From Trissonchulus latispiculum (Eukaryota; Nematoda; Enoplea; Enoplida; Ironidae): a DNA stretch of 64,000 nucleotides. Under the pieces are notes generated by a model that saw only the letters and a program-made list of their open reading frames with translations, was not told the origin of the DNA and did no database searches. Both the position numbers and the translations under genes were made by a program. The stretch spans positions 26,221 to 90,220 of the forward strand of contig JASAND010022296.1 of the NCBI GenBank assembly GCA_030248195.1, given 5' to 3'. This document shows, in pieces, positions 33,790 to 45,500 of the stretch (its first letter is position 1; each line of letters begins with the position of its first letter).

Positions 33790-34215
33790 GGGCGTTTTCG
33801 CGCGCGGCGAGTTAAAGAAGTAGAGGTAAATTTTCTTAACTCGTTTGGCGCACTAGTCGAGTTGTAATAAACTGTTTAACTGTTGTAGCCCTGTGTACGA
33901 AAAGGATTAAGTTAATTTTAACTGTTTTAACAGGTTTAACTCGCTGCGCGACACTTTAGCCTAATTCCCTTGCTGAGCGGTAGTGCGGTACATAACGAAC
34001 CTACCAACACTGAGGTTCATATGGGCCATGGTCTTACAAAAGGGCCTCTGTCTTAAGGCCTCTTCGAGTTAAATGAGTTAAAGAAAATAACATTAACTTT
34101 TCTTTTCACGTAAAGGGTTAAAAGAGTTAAACAGATGCATTTTAACTCGGCCGTACGGTTAAACGAATTAAAAAATTTTAACTCTAATCTTGTAATTCGC
34201 CCGCGAAAAGGCACT
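33790..34215. repeat. Tandem short elements with GAGTTAAA words
   Basis: Two adjacent units, about 33790-33965 and 34055-34215, each with inward-facing CGAGTTAAA/TTTAACTCG words and GC-rich ends (TTTTCGCGCGCGGCGAGTT, CTCGCTGCGCGACAC; CGCGAAAAGGCAC). Confidence 0.45.
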
Positions 34216-34771
34216 TAGACACAATACCCAATCGGAACTGGTGGTTCGCCTGCATTAGGAATATAAAACACCAAAATAAAAGAAATAAACTAAAAATAAG
34301 AAAAAACCAAAACAATATCCAACAAGTAATATCCAACACCAAAAGGTGACCTTTGTCGAAACCCCTTAGATGAAACCCTCTGTTTCGATTCAATTAATAG
34401 TACATAAATTTCTAAATTCCGGGTTTTTTGCGCAAATTTGATTCTAGAATTCTTAATTGAAAGGGAAATTTTCCTGTCTTTTATTTTTTAATAGTACAAG
34501 CCTGAAAGTAGCCCAGTACTCGGCTGAAGCTCAACAAAAGCGGTCAACTTTCTGACGGGCGTTCTTTAAAGTCCAGGTTTTAGTGCTTATCCCAACTGCC
34601 CTTTTATGGGCAACCATTTTAACGTCACTCTCCAATACGCAGGTTTTCGGACGTCGGTCAAAAGGTAGGAACAATTTATCAAATCCAATTTCATTAAAGT
34701 AAGTCAAAAATGAACTTACTAAATGAAAATTTTGTTGATGAAAGAATTATTAAACAGTTTTCCAAAACTTA

Positions 34772-35119
34772 GGAAGCGTGTCAAAAATAAAATCATGTAC
34801 ACGATAAAATTTACACGATTCTTGACACGTTTTCAATAAAACTTACACGATTTCTAAACGTTTTGTTTTTATGGTAATGTTTTGGCTTCACTTTCTTGTT
34901 TTGAAAATAACCAACTACTGACTAACTTTGATACAGAAATATGAATATATGTGAGCTTCGGCTTCTGAGCTGTTATTACAGCACTGACTTAAAGCACAGC
35001 TTTGAAAAAACTTCAAAAGTTGACATCAAATATACCGCTTACACGATTTGTACACGAATTAAAACGTGTAAATAAATCGTGTACACGCTAAATTTTAATC
35101 TTAATTTTGACACGATTCC
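34772..35119. mobile_element. 348-bp TIR element with TTA duplication
   Basis: Ends GGAAGCGTGTCAAAAATAA and (rc) GGAATCGTGTCAAAATTAA are inverted repeats, flanked by TTA on both sides (34769-34771, 35120-35122). Internal TACACGA/TCGTGTA words recur near both ends. PIF/Harbinger-type MITE by duplication length; no frame. Confidence 0.6.
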
Positions 35120-35246
35120 TTATGTAGTCCAAGATTTCATTGACGAACCAGCTTTCTACCAACAACCATTTTTAAATCACAAATTTTTCCAATAACTTTT
35201 TTGAGATAGCACCAATGTCATAGAAGATATGGATTTTCCCGTCAGA

Positions 35247-35316
35247 GCTTTGTGGCGTAGTGGTTGTATTCCTGTCTGCAGGTCGAAAGGTCCTTGGTTC
35301 AACCCCCAGCAAAGTC
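35247..35316 (+). repeat. tRNA-Cys-like sequence
   Basis: GCTTTGT pairs with GCAAAGT as an acceptor stem, GTGGCGTAGTGGTTG is an A box, CTGCAGG carries GCA and TTGGTTCAACCCCCAG is a B box. This has the best acceptor stem of the set, but the anticodon stem is irregular. Confidence 0.5.
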
Positions 35317-35322
35317 AAATTT

Positions 35323-37998
35323 TTGCGCCGTTATTTCAGTTAATTACCATCTTACCAAACATCAAGACAAGCATTTCATTGGGTAAAAAGATACAAAAAA
35401 GAATTGCAAAAAAGCACAATAACAATACAAATGCTAAAGGGGTGGGTGTAAGCTAGTGTGAAAAGATTAGTTCCAGCATTACAAAAGAGGAATAAAAGTG
35501 CAAACATGTGCAGTCAAGACTTGCAGTGTGCAAAAGATTTTATGCAATTGACAAGAGACAAAATTGCAATTCTAGAAAACTGGTCCCAGAAAAGTTATAA
35601 GATGCAAGGTTGTCCCCCCGTTCATGCAAGTTTTAAAGTATGGTTTTAAAATTGCTTGTTTGTACTTGTGAAACTGCGTACATTGATACTATATACTATT
35701 ATATAGTATAGTTTACATATACAAAAGTGTATGTATGTACATAGAATATTGCCGTGTTGAACACTTGACTAAATGCGTTAGTTTTACACTTTTCGTCAAG
35801 GTCAAAGTTGGAAAACTTTCATCGACATATGCACAGCTTTGGCAGAACTTCATTTCAGTGTAGCTCTGTAAAATGTTTACAAGAAAGTTCGGTGCACTCG
35901 TCAAATAATGTCATTAAAATTTTAATTAAATACAAAATACACATTTCACACCTATTTTCAGAGCCCCCTTTAACCCCCAAAAGTTGCTAGAATGACTCAA
36001 TTTGGACGCGAAATTTGAAATTTTCTAAACTACAAATGCCTATAGGCTGATTAATGCATTGCATCGTTTGTCTGTGCGTCATTCATTGCTCTGCAAAATT
36101 GCAAATCGTTTGCTGTGTAAGTGCAAAATATCAAAATAATTTTGATTCTAATAGGAAACTAAAATTAGAAGGCTGGAAAATTCAGAGCAAAGAAACAGGG
36201 AAAGCGCCCAGAAAGGTCCTACTGAACTATAATTTCACAGTTAATTAACATTAACATTAGCCTATTAACACTAATCTTAAGCAAACACTGCCAAAGATGT
36301 AAAATTTCGAAAACATTTCGCAGAGATCGCTAAATCTAGACTTATGGTCGCTTCAAGCGACTTTAGAACTGCTAATTTAGGCCTGAACTTTGACTGAAAA
36401 CTTAAAATTTTTTATATAATTTTTCGGTAAACTTTTGGGCTGTGGCATCTATTGCCGCAATATTTGGAAGTAAATAAAATGTAGACTAAAAACCGTCACT
36501 GGATTCTTTAAGAATTAATAAGGGGTACCATAAGTTAACACGAGTCCTAGCCCCCCCCCCTCCCGGGTACAAGCCCAACCCTGTCAGGTCAGGGGCAAGG
36601 GGTAAGGAAACATTGGGAAAGGGGTAAGCAGAAATGGCCGGAAAAATATTTTCGCATCGAAACTCCGTAAATTTCCGACTTCGCAGGAATTTTTTACTAA
36701 AATTTCTTAATTTTTCCAAAATACGCGATCAAAATTTGAAATTTTTTCTAAAAATTGTTGACTTTTCTTCAAATTCTTTAAAAATAATGCGCATAACCTC
36801 CCGCATCACTTGGTAAAACGACTTTTCTGCCGACGAACTACAGCCGGCTCTGGATTTGCTTGAATGCAGCGCTCGAACAGGACTTGAAGTCATCAAAATT
36901 TCCATAGCCGGCGGAATACCATAGAAACTAGATTTTTCAAGTAGGTGTCGAAATGTTCTCCCAAAATAGGGTGGACGTGTTAAAGATAAAAGGAGCAAAT
37001 GCCCAGATTGCCAACCGGCAACTGCACCCTGTCCCAAAAAATAAGATGCCAAAAATCAGCACTTGTGCTAATTGGCAGCCGCGGGCATAAAAGGGTTAAT
37101 GTATGATTAAGATCATACATGTGCTTGGGAAGGGGGGAGGGTTTGGGGGGTTTTCACCCCCCCCTAGAATCCGGATTTTCTGGTTTTAGGCAAAAATCCT
37201 GAAAAAGACCGGTTCACCCCCCCAGGGCTTCCCGTCCCTCAAATGTCTGATTAAGACTCTGAGATATTATTTCTACTGCAGGTGAAATCCGTGAGAGCTT
37301 TGCAATCGAAACTGAAATTAAAAAAATTGGCCCAAACGAAATTGTAACCTTAAGCTGTGCTTATTTACCTTTAATTGATTTAAAGCGGCCTATTGAGCAA
37401 TGTATTATGTATTCTTTCTTGATAACAAGCCAGAACCCAAATGATTGAAGCTTAATTTGTAATTCCATAAAAAACACGAATGCTTAGCTTCATTATTTTA
37501 GTGTCAGACTGCTTTGATATCTAAGGGCTATGTATTGCCAGCTGTTAATTTCCCCACATTTAGCTTCAACTATTCCACTAAATTGTGTCGCTTTGTTCGA
37601 ATTTTATGTTCCTTTATTTCGTTTTTCCCTCTTCGATTGAAAGCTTAAAAGCTCCCAAAAAGTTGTCTACTTCGATGCTTGAAATCGTCGGGTTGGATTT
37701 TTGCTAGGTCAGCTATACATCTATTTTTTTTATTTTCAACTATTATAGACTTTAAATTATTTTTATCCGATCCAAATGATTTTTTATTAACCTTGCTCAT
37801 TTCAAAGCTTTCTGAACAATCAATTCATAGCTGGTACCTTTAATTCTTCATAGTTTTGATTTTTTAAAACTTTTAACTCGATATTTTCACAACAAATTGG
37901 CCTCCACAAAACCATCATTTAAATCAATGATTTCTGTCATTACCCTCAAAATATCTTAGCAATTCCAAAAACATTGTCAGATATTCTTTGCTTTCTGT
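35323..37998. other. Intergenic stretch with G/C-run repeat
   Basis: Mostly AT-rich sequence. A relative of the G/C-run repeat lies at 36545-36800 (C-run, GGCAAGGGGTAAGG, GACTTCGCAGGAATTTTTT) and another G/C-run block at 37125-37230. No gene recognised. Confidence 0.4.
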
Positions 37999-38026
37999 AG
38001 AGTACATAATACATAAGAGTATGCCA
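37999..38026 (-). repeat. Dispersed 28-bp motif, copy E
   Basis: AGAGTACATAATACATAAG then AGTATGCCA on the plus strand, so inverted relative to copies A-D. Confidence 0.6.
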
Positions 38027-39012
38027 GTCGTCACCTTCACTAGAAAGAAAATAAAGATAGCCCGCGGCGCTTTTCATCCCTGCTAACCTTTGCTACAAAT
38101 TGCGTCAATCTAGTCAAGTGTGAGCATTAATAGACACCACCCGTCATAACCTGCCCTTGTTTTGAAATCAAACTACATAGCTAACAGGCCAGTAAAAGTT
38201 GTTTCGTTTTAGCAAATGTTAGCGCTAAGTAAATATAACTTTTTCCATATTTTGAACCTAATCTTTTTCTTGCGTATGCCACTTAATTCAACCCCCATGG
38301 AGAAAAAATGGCTGGGTAACAAGTTAGATTAAACTTTAATCCAATGAGGTAAAGGTTTAACTGAAGCCTAATTTGCACCTGCTCAACTATTTTGTTTTAA
38401 TTCTATTTCATATTTTTGATATATAGCTTTAATTCAACTTTTCCAATATAAATTCAGTCAAGAATACATATATATAACAATAACACTGTCTACGATAAGT
38501 CTGTACAAATTATTATTTACCATAAAGATATTTAGATTTAAAATATGCTTTCTTTATTTTTGCCCCAACTCTCAAACTAGGAAACAATTCCTTCGATTTC
38601 TAATGATTTAACTAATTTTCTTTGCATGGACTCGTATTGGAAAATCTTTTAAGTCTAAATACTTTCCAGCGAAGCAAACAAATTCAATATAATATCTCAA
38701 TTAGTTCTTTCAGGTTTCTTTTCGACCTCGAAAAATGTCTGAACCCTCATTTTTGTCAGAACAATTGGTTTCTAACAATTACCTTTTTTTTGAATCCTTC
38801 TTTTCACGAGACCCATTTTGTTCTGGTCTACAGCCCCTGTGGTTCCGGTCCTTAGGTCTAGTACAAGGGAAATGATACGAAAAATAGCCTGTCTTCTAAA
38901 GATATCACCTTTTTGTATCATGTTATTGCAGGCGCATGTAGTCACATTCGATTAGTGTTTAAATTTCAGTTACGAAAGATTGAAAAGAAAAAACGGAAAA
39001 AACGGAAAAAAC

Positions 39013-39085
39013 TGCCCAGGGTGGGAATCGAACCAGCATGCTTCAGTTCACCAGTTGAGCACTCTACCACTCAGCTATAACCCCG
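39013..39085 (-). repeat. tRNA-like sequence
   Basis: Minus strand GGGGTTATAGCTGAGTGGTA with AGAGTGC forms a good A-box arm, and GCTGGTTCGATTCCCACC a good B box. The acceptor ends (GGGGTTA/ CCTGGGC) pair poorly. tRNA pseudogene or SINE head, upstream of the K+ channel gene. Confidence 0.5.
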
Positions 39086-39212
39086 AACAATTTACACGGC
39101 AACTTGCTTCATTTTTTCATCCGAATCTAAAACAAAAACGGGAAATGCTTAATGCATTGTAGTTGTCGATTTGACACTGACAGCTTTCTTGCTCTAGTCT
39201 TTATTCAAGACA

Positions 39213-39242
39213 ACACACACTCTTATCTATTATGTACTCTTG
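39213..39242 (+). repeat. Dispersed 28-bp motif, copy D
   Basis: ACACACTC, TTATCTATTA, TGTACTCTTG; ends 18 bp before the AG acceptor in front of the K+ channel start exon. Confidence 0.6.
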
Positions 39243-39250
39243 ATTGCGTA

Positions 39251-39260
39251 CTGATTTCAG
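39251..39260 (+). promoter_or_regulatory. 3' splice site just upstream of the channel start codon
   Basis: CTGATTTCAG is a good acceptor 18 nt before ATG at 39279. It implies either a 5'-UTR exon further upstream or spliced-leader trans-splicing; the sequence cannot decide. Confidence 0.5.
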
Positions 39261-39278
39261 ATATCACACCCCGCTCGA

Positions 39279-41773
39279 ATGGACCGTTTACAAGAATTAA
39301 ATCCGAGCGATTTAACCAAATCCGACGATTTTCTGCGCCTAAACATTTCCGGGAAACGATTTTGCCTGCTACGCTCCAGCTTGCTGCAGCACCCGGACAC
39401 ACTGTTGAGTCGATTTGCAGCACAGACGCACGAAGGAAAGCTACAACTTTGCGATCTCTACCTGCCCGATGGGGATGAATACTTCTTCTACCGGTCGCAT
39501 CGAATATTTGACATAATCCTAGGGCTGTACCGAACCGGAACTGTACATCTACCGGACAACCTGTGTCCAGAGCAAATTGCCGGCGAACTCGTCTATTGGT
39601 CGATCAGTTTTGATCACGTGAGCCCGTGCTGTCAGCACCGTCTGCATCCTACTGCAGCGCTGTTGCGCAACTTGCAATCTGCGCAGCAACAATCCCTCCA
39701 CCAGCAACCCGCGGCTACCGTAACCACGGTGGTTGAGGAACCGGTCAAAATTGACCCGGGCTGTATTGGATGTCGACGTTATCTCTGGAATATCCTGGAG
39801 TATCCGGAGACGTCATATCTTGCCACTGTAAGCGAATTGGTGGGCTGATTTGTGCTGTCTTTAAAAGATTGAACATAAAACGTAACTAGCGATTTGTTTT
39901 TGTAGTTTTTTTTAAATGATAAAGGCAGTGTACTTGGCATATGTCACGTAAACTGGGAATGCTAGAAAATTGGATGCAAAACGTTCAAAAGGTTTGCGGG
40001 TGGGAATAGCGCTACCAAGGTTCAGACTAATGGTCAGATATCCTACCTTTCATCTAATCTTCGGTTCAGGCAGCAAAAACTGTAAAGCACACTATTTTTG
40101 ATATTATAGGGAAGATAATTTTTGCCATGTTTAATAACCACGTAAAAGATTTACTGTACAGATAGATGATGTATTGCTAAAATATTGAAATTCAAAGTAT
40201 TTTCTGTACTCTCAATTAATTACCATTTTTTATTGAATTTTTACGTTATCTTATCATCTTTTCTGTCTTTCAGGCTTTCATGATAACCTCTTGCCTTGTG
40301 ATTGTGATAACAGTGATCCTGTTGATCATCGGTTCCATGCCAGAATTTCAGATCAAAGATCCGATTTCGGGCGAATCCGTCGTTAAACCCGACATCGAAT
40401 ATCTAGATATGGCTTGTGTCAGTTGGTTCTTCATGGAGTACGTCCTAAGACTCTGGTCTGCCCCTCGGCGCTGTGCCTACGTCAAAAGCCCCTTCAGCAT
40501 AATCGACCTAATTGCCATTTTGCCCTTTTTTCTGGAACTCGTCCTATCGCAGATCGGAATCGAGAACCGGACTTTTGGCCACCTCCGGCGGTCGCTAACG
40601 ACGGTTCGAATCCTGCGAACCCTCCGGATTTTTCGAATTCTTCGAGTGCTCAAGGTGGCCCGCTACTCGCGCGGTTTTCAGTCTATCGGCCGCACACTGG
40701 TTCGGTCCTGGAAGGAACTCCTGCTACTGGTAATGTTCATTCTGACGGCAACTTTGGTATTTTCGACGGCGATGTATTTTCTGGAAACGGAGGCCCCCGG
40801 TGCTATGTTCGACAGCATTCCATCGGTCTGTTGGTGGTGTATCATTACCATGACTACGGTGGGGTAAGATAGAAGTTGGACTTAGCTGCGGCTTACAGTA
40901 GCTCAGTTGGTAGAGCGGCAGAGCACTAGTCCACTAGTCGAGGGTTCGAATCCCATCCAAGACCAAGATTTTTCCTTCACAATCACAACAACACTTAGTG
41001 GCAATATTTTAGCAAGAGTGCATAATTTCACTATATATAAGAAGAAGAGTAAACCACGAGAGGGCTTCTCTAGCGGTGCTCCGACCACAATACTCGAATT
41101 TTCCCAGTTTGTGGGGGGGGGGGTAGCCGAAAAGAGGTCCCTACTTGGTGGAGGGCAGCCAACAGCCAATCAAATTGCAGAGCCCCTCCCTGTTTGGAGG
41201 GGGAGTAGAGCAGAGGATTACGGTAGTTTCTGTTTATTTCCAAAATGGGTGGGGGGTAACAAGAAGAAGTCCCCGTTTGGTGGAAGGGAGGGTAGGCAAA
41301 AGGGGTCCCCGATAATTTAGTCATGCACTGTAAGGTAAACGAGTCCTTTGCTGACTCGAAATTAATTAATTAATAATGAAATTAACATGTCACTCAAATT
41401 CCATTCTTAAACATAACTCGAGAGGCAAACATTCTCAATGTTTTTCAGGTACGGCGACGTTTATCCGGTTACGGTCTGCGGTAAACTGCTAGCCAGCGTG
41501 GTCAGTATTTGTGGCATTATTCTTCTGGCTTTCCCAGTTTCCGTCATTGTAGACAATTTCAACCAGTCCTATCAAGAACTGGGCCAGACGCCCAACCGAC
41601 CCCGGGACGAAGAAATCTGGAAACTTTCTCCGAAAGTGGAAATTTCCCGGAAAAAGGGTGTTTCCAAGCCCCCTACGCCCAAACCCAGCCCCTGTCTCAG
41701 TAACTCCCATGTGAATGTTCATATTGATAACAATAACTGCAACTCAGAGTTGGAAGTGGGTCAAAAAATTTGA
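39279..41773 (+). CDS. Voltage-gated K+ channel, Kv2/silent-subunit type
   Basis: Coding exons 39279-39827, 40274-40863 and 41449-41773 join (GT-AG, phases 0 and 2) into 487 residues. Residues about 15-125 form a T1 tetramerisation domain with DEYFFYR and the intact zinc motif H-x5-C-x20-C-C ending PCC, which excludes Shaker (Kv1). S1 is AFMITSCLVIVITVILLIIG; S2 contains WFFMEYVLR; S3 has DLIAILPFF; S4 carries spaced arginines in RILRTLRIFRILRVLK. The filter TTVGYGD is split across the second intron. S6 reads AFPVSVIVDNF: the second proline of the P-x-P gating bend is serine, as in electrically silent Kv subunits that work only in heteromers. Length and the CCQ after T1 favour the Kv2/KvS branch. 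Acts in the plasma membrane. The short hydrophilic tail ends ...EVGQKI. The next gene converges on it. Confidence 0.93.
40001..40068 (-). repeat. Degenerate tRNA-like sequence
   Basis: Minus strand GATGAAAGGTAGGATATC and TGGTAGCGCTATTCCCACC resemble A and B boxes at tRNA spacing; stems are lost. Lies in the first coding intron of the K+ channel. Confidence 0.35.
40890..40963 (+). repeat. tRNA-like sequence in channel intron
   Basis: GTAGCTCAGTTGGTAGAGCGG is a near-perfect A-box arm and GAGGGTTCGAATCCC a perfect B box and T-arm. The acceptor halves (GGCTTAC and CCAAGACC) pair only partly and the anticodon arm is irregular. It lies 27 bp after the 40863 donor. Could be a tRNA gene with divergent stems, more likely a SINE head. 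Confidence 0.55.
41095..41330. repeat. G-run repeat in channel intron
   Basis: G-tract of 11 at 41105 followed by two similar blocks (GGTCCCTACTTGGTGGAGGG and AGTCCCCGTTTGGTGGAAGG). The segment CAACAGCCAATCAAATTGCA recurs with one change at 21221-21240. Confidence 0.5.
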
Positions 41774-42533
41774 CCCGCGAGTAACTGCGATCCGCCCTAC
41801 CTAAAACTTGACAGTTATAACAAAATGTCCAAAAATTGGATTTGATTAAAATTTCTTGTATTAATTTTTCTCATACTAAAATTTCTTAGAATTTAAAATG
41901 AACAAAAAAGTTTACCAATATATAATTACAATTTTCAGGTGAAAAATCAACTGTAACCCACAAGACTAAAGTTTCAAACCGTGGATACTCGCAGTCGGCT
42001 CCGAACTATGCTGCAACTAATTTGTGAGTAATTATGGCATTATGCAACAACAGGAAACCAAGAGTACATACAATCCTTCTATTGAGCCTTACCTAACCTA
42101 AACATTTATATAAAGGGCGGGTTTGATAGACAGCCATTTCATCTCAGTACTGAACTTGTACGTGCTAGGAATTAATTTGGTTTCTTGAAGACAACCCGTA
42201 TTCTGAACTATTGGAGTTATTGTTTGTTAAATATACTATTTTTGTACTCTATGCAAACTATTTTGATTGGGTGTTAGTCTTAAGTTTGTAAATAAACTAG
42301 TAAACCGAATATACTGTTCGTGCAATTCTTGCAAAAGATGTCGTATAAAATTTTTGACTTTTAATATTCCCAATAAAAGCCCGTAATTCCAACGAACCAC
42401 ATTATTACATATTTAGGATAAATCCTAGCCTACTACTAAAGAAAATACCACTTTAATCTTTAAAAACAATCAACCGAAAACAAAAACAAAACTAAATCAA
42501 TCATTGCCTAATATGTATGTAACACCACAAAAT

Positions 42534-45500
42534 TTATTTAATAGCAACATTTTTCAGGGACGGGGCAGTTATCGGGGTTCCATTGACCGAAAGTGGAGTC
42601 CCCTCAAAACAGGCAACTCCGTCGGAATTCACCAAAAGCTTTGGCTGCAAACTTTCCCAAACTTTCTTCTTTGGATTCAGCACAGCGTCTGGGCTACCTG
42701 AAAAATCAAAAAAATTAAAATAAAAATAGAAACAACTTAAGTCATATCGCATAAGTATTTACTAAAAATAGGAAAACAAAGAAAACCGCTGAATAAACAC
42801 TAAACAAAGCAAACTATGTAATAATTAGACACCAGCAAACAGAAATCATAACAGTATGTAGTCTGCCTTTGATGATAAAATTATTGCAAATCTAAATACT
42901 AAATATAGTAGAAGCTCCATATGTGCGTCGCCCTTTTTGCGCGATTTTGACTTTTTGACTTTCTCGATTTTTATCAAAAGCTGTGATTATCGGACAAAGC
43001 TGAAACTTTTTTGATGGTTAATTAACATATTCTAAAGTTATTTTATCAATTTTACGACCTATTTTGCTACACAACAATCTCTATGATTTTTTAATTAATA
43101 AAAATTTAGCCTTGACGCAGTTTAAGGACTATGTCCTAATGTGCGTCACTAGTGTCCAAATGTGCGTCATATACAGTCCTAATGTGCGTCACCTGCTGTT
43201 TTTCACTAAAAACATGATATTTGACAGAAATTTCACGTCCAAAATCGAAATCAGCATGTGTAATTTAGTCTTAGCAAGTTTCAACAAATATAAGCTTAAA
43301 TTCAACAATTATGAGGTCTCTAAACCTGTGAGCCCTAGGCATTCAACATTTCGTAATTGAAGTGGAAAATTTTAAATTTGAAAATTCCAATAACCTTTGA
43401 TTTTCTTCTATTACTTTGGAATTTGGGTTTGAACCATTTTAAAATTAGTAGTTTTAAGTAGAAAACAAACAAAAATCAAACTTTTATTTTCTGCATTAGT
43501 ATTGTTGTCCTATCAAGAGCTTGAGTGACGCACTTTAGGGGGTTCCGACCTAACTTACGAAATAAAATTTAATACATTCTAGAACTTCTTAATGTAAATA
43601 AAATTGCATATCACAAAATAGAGCACATGTTGAGGATTGAAATGGTGGTTTAAACAACCAAATTGCTCCAGGACAGCACTTTTTATAGTCAAAAAACTAA
43701 ATCTTGGACATGAGTGCAAATCCTTGGACATGCACTGCAACACTTACCTACCATACTTTGGAGAAGAAGAAGTCCCGCCTGGCCTTGTTCACGTGACAGC
43801 GACGATTGTTACATCATTGGATAGAGCTCGTCTCAAAGAATAACGTGATATAAAGTTGTCTTACTGTAATGCCGCGCCAAGAAAATTAGAGGACCTTAAA
43901 AATTTTTTGACGCACTTTAGGGGTAGACGCACATTTGGAGCTTCTACTATATCTTATTTTCTAAATCTACCCCCACCCACCTTGATAGCCTTGGCAATCC
44001 ACCCGCATTCCAGGGTTGGAGCCGGCGGGTGGGTCCAGAATCTCCACCTTTTCCGGGGTAGAGGCACACATGACCATTGCTTGGGACTCAACGCCGCGCA
44101 TTTTGGCCGGCTTCAGGTTACACAGCAGTATGGCCAGCCTATTTTGCATCTGCAAAACATCAATATACACGTCTTCATTAAAGCATTAAGCTTTAAAACT
44201 CAAGATTTAGCATCACTGACGACAAAGTGAAGAGTACACATATTGATAGATTTTAATATAACTTAACTTTACTAAATGGCTTTACAATAGGAAAATTAAG
44301 TTGTAGTGGAGGGAGCTGACAAGTGACAAGTCCCGTAAAAGAAGACTGCATAGCATGCAATCACCACTAAAGACAAAAACTTTAGTCTAAAACCTTCGTG
44401 TACCTTAAATGGCCAAGGAAATAGAACAGAACTATCAAAACTTTAGGAGCGGACAAATGGATACTATTCTAGCGATGTGGTCTGAACAAAGTCACCATTC
44501 ACGAAAACCATCAATTCACCAGCAGAATTATTGATCTTAAACCCTTCTACCAGCGTTCGCACACGCATACCATTTCCCCACCACCCCCAAGATTTAATCA
44601 AATCAGAAACAAGAGAAAAAGTTGGGTTCTGTACCTGATCCAGAGGCACATGCTTGACCAGCCCACTGACCACTGTACGCGGCTGGGGCTCCCCCAAGTC
44701 TACCTCCTCAATGTAGAGGGAGTCCGCGTCTGGGTGAAGTCGGGCCGAACGAATCAGGCCCACCCGCAGGTCTAGACGGCTGACGTCTAGCGGGGCGGTA
44801 GACTCAGCGGCGCCAGACGTAGCTTTTCCACCACCGCCAGCTGAAAAGAGAGCCATGACCATGATAAAGGAATAGGACATAGGTAAAGCGCGCAGCATAG
44901 CATAGTTTTGGCCTTCACTGCATAGAGTGTGTGACGCCAGTTGTCATACTCTTATCATAAATGTACTCTTGGTAAAATGAATTGCTGGATGTGCAATTTT
45001 AGAACGGCATCAGGAGGAAAAACGAACGCAAAATGAAGGATAAAACGTACATACAACTGTACAACATTTAGCTCCACTTCAACATAGTATGTTAATTATG
45101 TACATACTAAAGGGTCAAATTTTATTTTGTACATGCACAAAGCAACGCATTAGGTTTTTAAAAGCCGTTTTTTGCCAGACAAAAAAAATCAAATTTCCTG
45201 TTAACAGAAAACTTGTAAGTATTTCTGTAATCTATTCAGAAGTCTGCATTTCACATACCCTTCTTTTCCTTGACCGGTTTTGTGGAAGAAGTCGGTTTTG
45301 CCGGTTCCGGTTTAGATTCGGGTTGTTTCGTAGGAGCGGGCTGCTCGGATTTCGGCAACGATTTGGCAGAAGACTTTGTCGATGGAAAATCAGGCACCGG
45401 ATATTGGACAACTAAAATTGGGTACAGCAAAAATTTAAAAATGAGTCACACCGAAACATAATTACACCATGAATAATTAGCCAAGTAAGACACTGGCCAT

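Noticed and set aside
40890..40963. Functional tRNA gene in the K+ channel intron
   Set aside because: A and B boxes are excellent, but acceptor and anticodon stems do not pair properly; similar degenerate copies abound in the window.
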